Under the pieces are notes generated by a model that saw only the letters and a list, made by a program, of their open reading frames with translations, did no database searches and had not been told where the DNA came from. From Brienomyrus brachyistius (lineage: Eukaryota > Chordata > Actinopteri > Osteoglossiformes > Mormyridae), in contig NC_064551.1 in assembly GCF_023856365.1 (NCBI RefSeq), positions 64,501 through 128,500 of the forward strand: a DNA stretch of 64,000 bases, written 5' to 3'. This document shows positions 34,627 through 48,100 of the stretch, one piece after another. Numbering within the stretch: the stretch's first letter is position 1; each line of letters starts with the position of its first letter. Position numbers and translations under genes: made by a program.

Positions 34627-34790
34627 GGGGCGGCATGGTGGTGCAGTGGTTAGCACCGGGTTCGAGTCTCCGCTTGGGTTACATGTGTGTGGAGTTTTCA
34701 TGGTCTCCCCATGTTGTCGTGGGGTGTTCCGGTTTCCCCCCACAGTCCAAAATCTGCTAATTGGAGTTTCTAAATTGCCCGTAGGTGTAT
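34627..34790 (+). mobile_element. SINE head copy with A and B boxes, 3-prime truncated
   Basis: GGCGGCATGG then the A box TGGTGCAGTGG and the B box GGTTCGAGTCT are followed by the SINE body. The tail half is missing. The boxes are only about 10 bp apart, so the head has an internal deletion relative to a normal tRNA-like promoter. Confidence 0.8.
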
Positions 34791-34919
34791 GATAATCTAC
34801 TTGCATATTATCCAAAGTGATTAAATAATAGGCCATTTTACACCATTAAATATCACAACCATCTAGGACTGAATTACCGGTCGGTGTATTACGTTCTATG
34901 ACCGCCAGTGCACACTCGA

Positions 34920-35000
34920 CGTTCTGATTGGACCTTCTTGAGTGCTGTCTGACGGTGATTGGTGGGTGGAGTCGGAGTTCGGAGACCACGTGAACACTGG
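34920..35000 (+). promoter_or_regulatory. FLVCR2: Candidate FLVCR2 promoter, NF-Y pair and E-box
   Basis: Two inverted CCAAT boxes (ATTGG at 34,927 and 34,958) are 31 bp apart, a spacing typical of NF-Y pairs. CACGTG at 34,987 follows. The stretch is locally GC-rich in AT-rich DNA and has no TATA box. Transcription would start near 35,000-35,060, giving a 5-prime UTR of about 0.5 kb if unspliced. Function is inferred. Confidence 0.4.
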
Positions 35001-35579
35001 AGCCCCGTCACTGCTCCGGGCATCGAGCTGAATTTGAAGCGGACGTGGGAGGGAGTGTTTTTGTTTTCTTTCGTTAAAATGCATTAGTTATAACTTTCAT
35101 TCTGAAATGTCCTTAACTTTTAAAGCAATGCTGTGTCTAGGGGTGATATGTGATCGCATAATAAATTGTTGCTGATTCAGCCGATTAGTTCCTTGACTTC
35201 CTGAGGAAGTTTGACTAATTGTTGTAAATCATTGATCTAGTTTCTTACATTTTTAAGTTATGTATGTGTTACTGTATACCAGAAAACAGTTCTTTGTAGG
35301 TAGCGTGTTTGGGACTCTTTGGGAAATGCAGTGCTTTCTAAATTAACACGTGTTGACCGTTTTCGGGAGGTAAACCTTACCGTGGCTGTTTCGCCAGTGT
35401 GTGCCAAAATAACCGTTCGCCACGAAGAAAAGGTGTCTTGACTTTAACTTTAAAACCAAAGCTTAATACGAAATATTCTTTATTTTTACTTTCATGTTTC
35501 GGACATTAATTGTTTAACTAACATGATAACTCCATAGGTTACTTTTAATTGCTTTCTGTTCAAAACTAATAGAATTAAA

Positions 35580-36152
35580 ATGCAGGAGAAATCGGAAGGT
35601 GCTGATTTTGAAGTAAAAGGTGAAGCAAATTTTTCGGTCTTACAAAAACCAACAACATCTGACGGACATGGATTTTATGAGCGCTCGGATGGAAACGGCA
35701 CTGATAAACCAGCCCCTCGTTTGTACAAACGCCGATGGCTTATAGTGTTGCTTTTCAGCTCTTATTCGCTCTGTAATGCCTTTCAGTGGATCCAGTACGG
35801 AATCATCAGTAATATCTTCATGAAGTTCTACAAAGTTGACTCTTTCACTGTCGATTGGATGTCAATGGTGTACATGATGACTTACATCCCTTTTATATTT
35901 CCCGTAACGTGGCTTTTGGACAAGAAAGGTTTGAGGGTCATCGCACTTGCAGGTACCGCCGCAAACTGTATGGGGACCTGGATTAAAGTGGCCAGCGTGA
36001 GACCGGACCTGTTCTGGGTTAGTGTCCTTGGACAGTTCTCCTGCTCACTGGCCCAGGTCTTCATCCTCGGAATGCCGTCCCGGATCGCCTCGGTTTGGTT
36101 CGGCTCGGAGGAGGTGTCCACAGCCTGTTCAATCGGAGTCTTTGGAAACCAG
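35580..36152 (+). CDS. FLVCR2: FLVCR2 exon 1 (residues 1-191)
   Basis: It runs from ATG to the donor CAG/GTGATG, phase 0. It encodes the hydrophilic N-terminus and helices 1-4, with the conserved block [15 protein letters not shown] and SIGVFGNQ. Confidence 0.95.
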
Positions 36153-39100
36153 GTGATGATCAGACCTGCCTTTCATTATCACCTCCCTAAATCGTCACAT
36201 GACAAACAACACAAGTATACATTTTGAAACAAATATTTACGTTAATTTTCGTGGTTTAATTGCAGGTGATGCCTTGTTAAGTTTTGGGCTGTGTGTATAG
36301 GTTAAGCTGGAATATACCTTTCTGATTTACTTGAAGATGATACACAAGTTGAGTCAAAATTGATTTTCATAGTGTGACCGATTAAATTTTTACTGTATAG
36401 AGGCAGTAGCAGTATTAAATTTATCAGTATTGCCCATGGAGTATATGCATGTTGCTGTGGAACTTAAGAATTGATGCTACTGGCCAACTGGGCTAACTAC
36501 ATAAAGAATGTATTTGAAAAGGTGACAGTTTTTTTTGTTTAAATTAGCCATTGGGATTGTGTTCAGCTTTTTGTACTTGTCCTTAGGTTAAGTGGATTCA
36601 CACTTCTAAGGTGATCCCTGGGAAACACAAGATCCTCCTTATTATTGTATGGCAATGCACTGTATTGTTCCTTGGCAGTGTACACTGAAAACACAGTGAA
36701 TATTTGTAGATGTCATGGTTTAGCCTATTTATACCAACTTGGCTACCTGAATTCTTCAGTTCCACAACCTCACTGTACGTTGGCCTTTATCATCCTGCAG
36801 GCTGGGATTAAAACCAGCATTAATGTAGAGGTAGCTGGTATGTTTTTAAATGTGTATGTGTGAAATGTCAGACTTTTTCTGCAGGGTATAAATATTGTTG
36901 TGGCCGGGCCGGGCTGAGGGGAGGTTGGGAGCGATGCCCCCTACTTGTGTCTTATCAGTTGGTGCTGGTTTGTAGGAAGTTCATTCTGTGTGTGAGGGAG
37001 AGAGAGAGGGCGATTCTGCCTGTTTCGCAGGTGTTTTTGTTAGACGACAAACCACGTGTGTACATCCTGTTTGTCGACTCCTTCTGCTAAGGCACCTAGT
37101 AAATATCCTATTTCTTCCTCTCGAGGAGGAGGCTATAGAAGATGAACCCGTTTGCAGTATTTCTCAGCCTGATTTCTCAGTCTGATTTCAAATGGAACAA
37201 CAGCCCTTTTGCTACTGGGGTCTGAGTCTGTATCCAGTTGGTGTGGTTCCTTAACCGAGCTTTCATCTGCTTCATGTGTGGCACAGTGTACAATATCTCT
37301 GTCAGACACAGCACACCAACATCATACTGAAGCGGTTGTTACAGTATGTGAATCAAACCAACTGGGTCTTCAGTATGTTTGCTGCAGTCCTTATCGGTTT
37401 CCCTTGTGAGCTGAGGTACCTGCCCAGGTCCAGGCCTGAGACCTACTGGCCACGTGAGTCTGACCGTGTTGCCATAGTAACTAGCTGCTGGTGTGTCTCA
37501 CCCTGGTAGCTCCTGTTTTCAGTTCTTTTCTAAAATTCAGCTTTTAATTTTGTCTGTTTTTTTGCAAGAATATATGTATGTATGTTTGTAGCTATTTACC
37601 TCACTCGTACGTTACTTTGGATAAAGCTTCTGGTAAAGTATTATGTATGTTTATATATGTATATAAATATATATGGCTTCAAACATTTTTTTGTTGTTGA
37701 TTGGTTATGCAGATAGCCTGCTGCTGAAACAATATAACAGCTTGTAAAAAGTTACAAACTCAGAAAATGATAAAGTTGAAAAAAAGCTTAATTGTGATCT
37801 GGTTGGAAGAACCGATACAGCAAAAAAAAATCTGAATGGCATGACAAGAAAATAAAAGTATTTCTTTGTAAATATAGCAATATGATTTTGTGGTAAAAAA
37901 ATATATTAGGGTATTTATAAAGCAAAAAGGAGTTTATACATTTCTCACAAATCCATTTAGGAGAGAATGAAAATGATTACAGTCGTCATGCAACACTCAT
38001 GCAAAAGCAGCAGAGGTAAAAACTGATTTTTAAACATTTAATAAATACTCTATAAAAGGAATAATTAAAATTGCAAGGATAGCTAAGGTTTTTTTATGAC
38101 AGAGTAGTAATGTTTCGGGGAAACCTAAACTCCCTGCGCTGTAATGTCCATACACAACTGAAAGTAAGAAAAGGCTGATCTTAATCCATCTATCCATCCA
38201 GGCCCATGTAAGAATTGTCATGTGCATAAAATGGGATGTTGCTATTCACCATGGCTGACCATGAGCAACCACAAGCCTTGCAGTGTAGAGAATGTTCTGA
38301 CCCAGTCCTCTGGCCATAATGATTTGACCCTTTTCAGACTCCCTCAGGTATCGACCCCTGACCAATTTCTTCTGCATTCAACATGGTGACTATGAGTACC
38401 AAATGTTAGCTTATGGTCTAATATGTCCCAGACCCAAATTTTGTGAAGGTATCTCTGTGTATGTGTTACTCAGAAATGCTGGCCTGTTACTTGAGGGTAT
38501 GTTCTTGCTCACAGCAGATTCTTTGCCTGAGGGTTAAGAAATCTCTTACAAATACATATTTCACTCAGCTATTGTGTAATTTTAAGGGTACAAGGAGCAT
38601 ATTACACAGCTAGCTGAAACTTGCTATTACTTAAATGTTTTTTTTCCTGTGGAATAAAAGGCAGCTTTCTTTTTAATAAGTTAATTGTTCCTGGGTATGA
38701 CGATAAGCTGCATCTGACCATGCAAGTGGTCCTCGAACTTGCAGGGAAATTTTTTTTACACCTGCTTTTAATGTGGCCCGTTCATGGGAATGTACACAGA
38801 GGACATCCATCATTATCTTATTTCTGTATTTTACATTGAGATCGGCACTTATTTTTCTTGTTTTTCCAAGATCACAAGTTTATTTTGTGATCAAGAAAAT
38901 ATCTCAGGAAAACAAAATTTATTAGAAGATATGCAAACAGTGTTTCTCAAGAGGGAAGCGGATTCCTCTAAAATGCCGTGGCTAATGCTATTGAATCTGC
39001 TGATTTTTATTGAAAAACATAAAATACCTCCCCCCTGTTTTCTGTTGTGAGACATGAATCTCAAGCCCTGAATGCATGTCCTCTATGGACCTCCATAGTA

Positions 39101-42100
39101 TTGAAATTTAGGGAATTATTACTTTAAAACTGCGGTAGTAACACTGTTTCACACTGTTATGGGTCACCACCATAAGCTATATAAATAAATTAAATTGAAG
39201 CAAAGTGAATAAATACTGAGGGATTTATATTCATGACTTTCACTTTTTGTCACTTGTTACCCTCACTCCAGAGCTCTGTTTAAGGGGGTCTTCCTGTGGT
39301 TCCCTGTCTTGTTCTATACATCTTTCTTTTTTTACTTTATTTGTCCTGCAAATATCACTGATAACATGTTTCCTCCTTTTTTCAAAACTTTTATACTTAT
39401 TACAAATGGATGCATATGTGTATGTTGTGATGTAGCTTTGTGACACCGGCATCGCTGCCATCTTTTGACATCTTGTCCTGATTGGCTGCTCTCCCCACAG
39501 CTGGGTGTGGCCACTGGCTTCCTGATTCCCCCCATGCTGGTGCCCAATGTGGACGACGTGGACCAGCTGGCTCACCACATCAGCGTCATGTTCTACGGGA
39601 CAGCCGTGGTGGCCACAGTGCTCTTCATGCTGGTGATGGCATGTAAGTGCCTTAGGGGGCTTCACTTCAGCAGCTGTATGATGGAAGGAGCCGCAGTTTT
39701 ATGGCACTCGTCAGTTTCCCCTTGATACCAGAGTTAGTCTCCCCTACTCGACACATCACAAGAGAACCGTGATCAGTGAAATGACAGGGTGAACTGACAA
39801 TCTCAGGATTAAACTTGGCATGTTCCAGCGAACAGCAGTATTACTGCTTTGGCTTAATTGCCTTATTGTATTTTCCTTTGAATAATTGCTGTGTTTGTGC
39901 TTCGTCATATCAGCAGTTAAACATGTGATACATAATACATATACAGTAGTGTTTGGCTGCATCTGCCCATGTAAAACCCATGATGCTTTGCACAAAATGA
40001 GTTCCAGAGAACAGCAAGACTTGCAGACCTTGGCTGGCTTCTGGAAGATTGTTTCCCCAAAGTGAAACTTTGCTTCTTCCTTTTTACATGGTGTCCGGTG
40101 GTTTGTGCCAACCTTCCCACAGATGGAGGATGTGCATGTGGGAGGGTGTTGCCTAAGTGTTCTCTACATGCCCTCTTCCTGGCAGCTGTAAGCAGGAAGG
40201 AGTGCATACTCAGTCTCTACCCCAAAGACCCAACATGTGTCTGCAGCCCCTAAACCTCACCACCGGAATGGTGTTGCCTAAGTGTTCTCTACATGCCCTC
40301 TTCCTGGCAGCTGTAAGCAGGAAGGAGTGCATACTCAGTCTCTACCCCAAAGACCCAACATGTGTCTGCAGCCCCTAAACCTCACCACCGGAACCTCCAT
40401 TCTCTAGTTTTTCTTGTGGCTTATTGCCATAGTGCAAATTGTGGTGGACATTGAGGGAGGTGTTCCATGTGTGTTTGTTAACCAATAAACCATGCAGAAC
40501 ACCAAGTTGACTTGGTGAATTGTATTCTGGCTCAAACATTGTACACACATGTGGATAAACGGAATAGTCCTCTTTATAAGTGGTTGCGCTGCTACTGCTG
40601 TGTTCCATGCTAGTCGGTCCTGGTCCTGTTGATACCCAGTGTCTGTATTGCTCAGTTTTCCAGGAGAAGCCAGACGTCCCCCCCACGCAGGCCCAGGTGG
40701 TGGCATGCAGCATGTCCGCAGAATACTACTCCTACGGAGCCTCGATCCTGAGACTGCTGAGGAATGCACCCTTCATCCTCCTCATCATTAGCTATGGTGG
40801 GGAAGCCTTCTATTATCCTTCACTCCATTCTTGGTTAGAATCCTGGATGGTTTTTGGTCAGTTATGTTCAGTAATGCAATGATGCAGATTTCAGTGTTAC
40901 ATTACACATTTCACATGCTTACAAAATGCTTTTATTTGGGATATTAAAAAGATTCAACATAGAGTTCCAAAACCACTAATTATAGGCTTAGTCTAAAAGT
41001 ACCAAAGCTGGCAGCTTGGCTCCTGGGTGCTTGGTGTTAAGATTAAGAATAAGATTAACTTTAATGATGCTCTCCCTTGCTCGCTATGTACCGCGTTGGA
41101 GAAAAGTATCTGCAGTAATATGGAGTTTTGCAGTAACATTGAGGTAATTTAGTGCAGTGTACACTACGGCTCTTTTGCTTAGTGGTCATTTTGGATGTAT
41201 TGTACACAGTTTTAAACATGCAGATAATTATGAAATCCATCCATCCATGATCTTCCGCTTAATCCGGGGTCGGGTCGCGGGGGCTGCAGTCTCATGCAGG
41301 CAGGCCCAGACTTCCCTCTCCTGGCCACTTCATCCAGCTCCTCTGGGGGTATCCCAAGGCGTTCCCTGGCCAGCCGAGAGACACAGTCTCTCCAGCGTGT
41401 CCTGGGTCTTCCCTGGGGTCTCCTCCCAGTGGGACATGCCCAGAACTCCTCCCCAGGGAGGCGTCCCGGAGGCATCCTAATCAGATGCCCGGGCCACCTT
41501 ATCTGGCTCCTCTCGATGCGGAGGAGCAGCGGCTCTACTCTGAGTCCCTCCCGAATGACTGAGCTCCTTGATCTGGGCAGCGGCCAAAGGCAGGGACCTT
41601 GGCAGTCCGATCCTCGGCTACAGAAGCTAGCTCTAGGGACATGGAATATCACCTCTCTGATGGGGAAGGAGCCTGAGCTGGTGCGCGAGGTTGTGAAGTT
41701 CCGGCTAGATATAGTCGGGCTCACCTCGACGCACGGCTTGGGCTCTGGAACCAGTCTCTTTGAGGGGGGTTGGACCCTTTTCCTCTCTGGAGTTGCCCGC
41801 GGGGAGAGGCGCTGAGCGGGCGTGGGCATACTTATTGCCCCCAGGCTGGGTGCCTGTGCATTGGGGTTTATCGCAGTGGACGAGAGGGTAGCCTCCCTTC
41901 GCCTTGGGGTGGGGGGACAGGTCCTGACTGTTGTTTGTGCTTATGTGCCAAACGGCAGTTCAGAATACTTTTTGGAGTCCTTGGAAGGGGTGTTGGAGAG
42001 CGCTCCTCCTGGGGACTCTCTTGTTCTGCTGGGGGACTTCAATGCTCACGTGGGCAATGACAGTGAGACCTGGAGGGGCATGATTGGGAGGAATGCCCCC

Positions 42101-45100
42101 CCCCCCAGTCTAAACCCGAGCGGTACTTTGTTATTGGACTTCTGTGCTCGTCACAGATTGTCCATAATGAACACCATGTTCAAGCATAAGGGTGTCCATA
42201 TGTGCACTTGGCACCAGGACACCCTAGGCCGCAGTTCGATGATCGACTTTGTAGTCGTGTCGTTGGACTTGCGGCCGCATGTCTTGGACACTCGGGTGAA
42301 GAGAGGGGCAGAGCTGTTAACTGATCACCACCTGGTGGTGGGTTGGCTCCGCTGGTGGGGGAGGAAGCCAGCCAGGCCTTGCAGGCCCAAACGTATTATG
42401 AAATCCATTTAGGTTAATTGTCCTGCTTGAGCTTACAAGCACATACTTTCCAGGACTAGAATCTTCAGCTTATTACAAGAGAGGCTCTGGTAAAACATTC
42501 ATTAAAAAGTCAAAATCCTCTCTATTTATTATACTAATCATACTACAGGTCCTGTTGAAAGAACTCACTCATAAATATTTAGTATTAAATATTGTGATAT
42601 TTTTGGTGTCATATTTAAGCACCAATCACATTCCCCTTGGGGGCTGCCTGTGTCTTATATAACCCTTGTCTTTGGTGTAAACAAGTCAACTGTAGTGCAT
42701 AGTCAGTATTTAAGGAGAGATTCTCCACAATGCTCAGTGTTGTCTGTGTGTACTGACCTGACCTTTTAGAAGTTGCGTGTGAAGCCTTATTGTGAGTGAA
42801 TTCCCAACTGTAGCCTTGTATAGGAAGAACAGGCTGCATTGTAAAGCTACAAAAAGAGATTATTTCAAATAAAGATTGTTGTTAAGCAGGTATGAGCTCA
42901 AGGAAACTAAATACATGGTGTGAGTCACGGTGCTATTTCTGTTTTATCATTCAGTCTTCAGTATGACGCAATGTATCACAACACAGCCAATACAAATGTC
43001 TGTTTTAGTGATGAATGAGATTTTCTTTTCCTGAATTTTCAGGATTGAATGTGGGCTGCTTTTACGCTGTTGGCACCTTACTGAACAGAATGATAATTGC
43101 ACATTATCCTGTAAGTACCAGAATGGAGCAGCCATCTCAGGCTGGCGCGGTCTGTGCCGATCGGACGTCTCGCTTTTCACTGTGTACTGTACTAACTGTA
43201 TATAATTAAAAATGACAATAAAGACCTACTTGTGCTGTTCTGACTTCTCACTTTATGGTGGATTGGTGCTGTGCTTCACCCACCATATCCGTTACAGATA
43301 TGCTGAACACACATGCTTTGTCCTTAGGGCCAGGAAGTGAATGCAGGCAGGATTGGCCTCACTATCGTCATTGCTGGGATGGTTGGCTCCCTCATCTCAG
43401 GAATGTGGTTGGACCGCACAAAGACCTACAAGTAAGGTTCCCGAGTCGTGTTGGGACACTGTGGTTTTGTGATCAGGGGTGGCATCCAGTTTTTCAAAGT
43501 CACATGTATGCAAGAGTGAACACGCCTGAATAGTGAAGTTTGCTTAACTTGCTTAACAGAGAAAGATGTTGTTTGACCAATGCAGCTGCTGTGTTTTTAC
43601 ACTGATATGGGGACTTATCCAGGCACCCCCACAAATATCAAAAAAAGATTAAAAGTGTACTCTTCATTATAAAAAAAAGTGAATGATGATAATGTGTGTT
43701 CTTGCGTGAATAGCAATGTGAATGCTCAAACAGGAACGAGAAACAAAATCACTACTCTGATCTTTGTGTGCTGCAGCCAAGCAACACTTGTGTAAATGGG
43801 AGTAAAGAGCTGTTACAGTTTGGGCATCCTGTGAGATTAATAAGACACCCTGTGTCTGCATTGAATTGCTTTACAAAATCTTCCCTATAGAACAGTTTTC
43901 CCGTGAATATCATGTCGTCCTGATGTCTGATGTGATCCAACACGGATGAAAGGAGATTTTGGAAAGTTCTTTGACAAACTCGATCCATTCGAAGAAAGCA
44001 CAGCAGAGGTCTTCCACAGATGGTCTACAAATCAGAATTTTTCTTTTTAGCTTGCCTGATACCTTGCTTACTGTCCCCTGTGGTCTTGCACTCTTGGCCG
44101 TTTCTCTGTGTTACCACATCCTGCAGTTTTCCTCCCTAGCAGTTTGGTCTCTTGTGTGTCTCAGGCAAACAACGCTGGCTGTGTACTTCATGACGTTTGT
44201 GGGGATGCTGGTTTACACTTTCACTCTGGATCTTGGACACTTATGGGTGGTCTTCGTCACCGCGGCATCCCTGGGGTGAGATGGACACAGCCCTCCCCTC
44301 CCCCCAGTCACCCACAGCTCTTGTTTATATGGGAATCATGCTATATAAATGAATAGTATATGAAGCACTCTTGCATTTAAATCTAAACTCCCCTTGGTTA
44401 TTACTAGTCTCAAATTTGTTAAAACTAAACATCTACAACTGCTCATACCTTCACATCTTGATGCCTTAAACCTCGGGGTTGTATATAACTTTAATGTATT
44501 GTAATTGCTTATATATTATAGCTTTTTTTCTAAAGAAGCCCCTTTACCAGTCCTTAATTTCTATGGAATTTTTTTCCTCGGAAACAGGTATTCAACAGAT
44601 ATGAAAATGTCACAAAACATTCCCCTATGTTCTCGTGCCGTGTTGCTCTGCAGTGGCAGACACCATCTCATGTGCTGCTCTTGTCTGTGCATTTATACCT
44701 TGAATCTGCAGGTTCTTCATGACAGGCTACCTTCCCCTGGGCTTTGAGTTTGCTGTGGAGCTGACGTACCCTGAGTCTGAGGGCACCTCATCAGGGCTGC
44801 TCAACTGCTCCGCACAGGTGATGGGGAACCCCGTCTTCCACACTCAACACGGCGCAGTTCTTTACATGGCAAATTCCATATATGCCTGGGGACTCCAGGC
44901 TGGTGCAGCTCAATACTGTGGAAAATTGTTGCATTTGAGATGTCCTTGTGCAAAAGTACCCTAATACCACTGCCTGCCTGCTGTCGTGACCTTAACCCTC
45001 TGGAGTCGACGGCATCATTGGTGATACTGCATATCTTTGTTGTGTATTTCAGTTCATAACTCGCTGGAATCTTATTGTAGAAACATGAAAAAAACAGACT

Positions 45101-48100
45101 AAATCCGTAATCTGTCTTCTTTTCAAAACGTCAATTGTCTGAAGTATTAAAATTAAAATCAGGTTAAATCGGCAAAAAAAACCATGTCACCTTTGTTTTA
45201 CCTGCATCGGGGGCATGTAGTACCGCCCTCACCTGAAGATCGCTAGTCGCATTCTAAATAGCAGTATTACCGCGTATTCAAATCGCATTTGCATGCTAAT
45301 TTGATGAACAAAGCAGCGGTGAAATGCGATCGAGATACATCCCCATCAGAGCCATAAAAGGGGGGGGGGGATGTGGCCAGGTGTGAATGGCTTATTCATA
45401 CACATGGAAGTTGCTACATATTCAATGAAAGGAGCCAGAAATAGTGACATGAGTTCGGTTTTTCTTATTTATCCAACTGAATGTTGTAACTACACCATTT
45501 AGTCATCTTCATGTAGCCAAGACTTTGGTGATCAGATATCTGGGATCAAAACAAACTTCCACCATTACTTATTATGTAAATAACTTTATAATGTTTCAGC
45601 TAGTGTTCCAAACTGCATTTTACAATGTCTATTCTTTGATGTCGAATTACAAACTTCACATAAATCTGACATATTTACAAAGTACATTAAAATTAAGATG
45701 AGTATAATGGCAAAACAAATATATAGGAAATAATTTATTTGCCATGAATTAAGTTTAGGATATTGAATGAAATGTGTGCCCGTGCCCCAGTCAGTGACGG
45801 TGTGTTCCTGCCCCCAGACGGTTAATTCTTATTTTATACTACAGTCATGCGTCATTGTTTATCGTTCATAGGCATTTGTTTACACAGGTTTTTGGAATCA
45901 TATTCACCATCTGCCAGGGGAAGGTCATGGACTCCTTTGGCATCCAAGCGGGGAACATCTTCCTTTGTGTCTTCCTTCTTACTGGGACCATCGTAACCGG
46001 TAGAACTCTACTCCCTGGAATAAAAGTTTTGAAATTAACAGCAGTTTCTTCCTTGCTGCCATTTCTTTTAATGCTGCCCTCCGGTGGAAGTGTTATGTAT
46101 TTGTACAAAGTCACAAATTAACCCTCTTCTGTGGGCCTTATCCCTGCAGGTTTCATTAAGTCAGACCTCCGGCGGCAGCAGGCGAACAAGCTGGCTGAGA
46201 CTGTTGTAAGTGTGAGGTTCTTGCCCTGTTGTCGGAGGTTGATGTTGCTGAGTGCTCTGTAATGTGTCAGATGCATGTTTAGCTCTTTATTCGTACCCAG
46301 AAGTGATTTCTAGGAACTTGGGGCCCTAGGCAAGAAAGCTCCGTGGGTTCCCTGAACACCTCCAACTGTCCAGGCTCTGTGGAGCTAGGGCTCTCAGCCT
46401 CGCGACCGGCCTGCAGAGACTGGCGGGGGCACAGACGGGCTGTAGGGCTCTCAGCCTCGCGACCGGCCTGCAGAGACTGGCGGGGGCACAGACGGGCTGT
46501 AGGGCTCTCAGCCTCGCGACCGGCCTGCAGAGACTGGTGGGGGCACAGACGGGCTCTAGGGCTCTCAGCCTCACGACCGGCCTGCAGAGACTGGCGGGGG
46601 CACAGATGGGTTCTGTGGCTCTCAGCCTCGTGACCGGCCTGCAGAGTCTGGCGGGGGCACAGACGGGCTCTAGGGCTCTCAGCCTCGCGACCGGCCTGCA
46701 GAGTCTGGCGGGGGCACAGACGGGCTCTAGGGCTCTCAGCCTCGCGACCGGCCTGCAGAGTCTGGCGGGGGCACAGACGGGCTCTAGGGCTCTCAGCCTC
46801 GCGACCGGCCTGCAGAGACTGGCGGGGGCACAGACGGGTTCTGTGGCTCTCAGCCTCGCGACTGGCCTGCAGAGAGTGGCGCAAATTATTAAATTGGTGA
46901 ACTCTAGATCATCTTTGTGTTGACTGATTATAGGATATAATTTGTCAAAGCACATGTAATTATGTTATGACAAACACCACTGTTATAAATAAGTAACGTT
47001 AAAGTTACTGACTGTTCACATTATTTTGCATCAAAAATAGTTTGTGATTTACTTTTTTGCCACAAAAAAAATGCACTTCACTAACTCATCTGGATCACCG
47101 ATAATTTCAGACATCTTGGTCTGTGCCTCATTTTTAAAAAATTTTGTATCACATTTTACATTAATTATGTAAATTAATGATATCAGTGAAACGTGTCAGT
47201 AAAAAATACATGAACGTAATATTAAAGCATGTAGGTCAGAATGTCCGTTTAATAACCTAGATAATGGATATGTTAGTGGAAACTATAATGACAGTGTTGC
47301 TTATGTGGTTTTATATTGGGCTGCCTGGGTCTCGAACTCCGTCACTGGCTACTTTGCTCCTTTTACTTCACTTGCTCCCAGTCAGACACATTAATTCAGT
47401 GCATCAGCCAAAACAATGAATATCTTCGGTGCAGTTTGCACAATTTTTATGATTTAAAAGCCCAAATGTCATACGCCAACCTATATAAAGCAGTACAGAC
47501 TGAAACCTTTGCCCTTGAACAGAAAAGCATTAGCTTAGGGGCATCTCAGCACCAAAAGACCTTTCTAACACATACATTTATACCAAGTTGATGCAATATA
47601 AAAATGCATGTCTACATGGGCTTTTTTCAATCATAGGTGCATGTCACCTAAACCTTTTTTGCCATGTCTGGAGGCTAAAGTGCCACGTGGAGAGGAATTC
47701 TGTCTGTTTATACACTGACGGTGCTTGAGAACTGTTTTGAGGGAACAAAAGTTTACATGCTTGTGTTCTGTGCAACTCTCTTTAGCAGAGCATCGCTACA
47801 TTCCAATTGGTTGCCGCCGAACACGTTGTCATACCTCATTACCATAAAGTCGACCGGGTGTCAGCTTTATTTTGACACTTTCGCCGCCCCAAATTGCGAT
47901 GTGCCCCCCCCATAGAATGAATGACTTCTGGTTGCTTTTCCACCCGCGGTGTGAACATAGTCAGGTGACCTGTGACCTTTTTTTTTTTTTTTACTACATA
48001 TGGAGCCATGCTGGTGCCAGATCAGTGCTCTCTTGCTCTGTTTGATTTCACCCTCCTATCACAACATACCACTTGCGGAGATGTCTGCGGTTTCTATGCT

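Noticed and set aside
34640..34670. tRNA gene from A and B boxes
   Set aside because: The boxes are too close, no cloverleaf forms, and the downstream sequence is SINE body.
40661..40663. Alternative acceptor for FLVCR2 exon 3
   Set aside because: Joining there would give an in-frame TGA straight after exon 2; the acceptor at 40,655 keeps the family sequence.
41571..42412. Endonuclease-like host gene (GDFNAH, TDHHLVV motifs)
   Set aside because: It is part of a LINE copy enclosed by a target duplication and has a frameshift.
46279..46955. Overlapping 200-codon frames on both strands
   Set aside because: They are generated by the 57-bp repeat in an FLVCR2 intron, with no start context or conserved domain.
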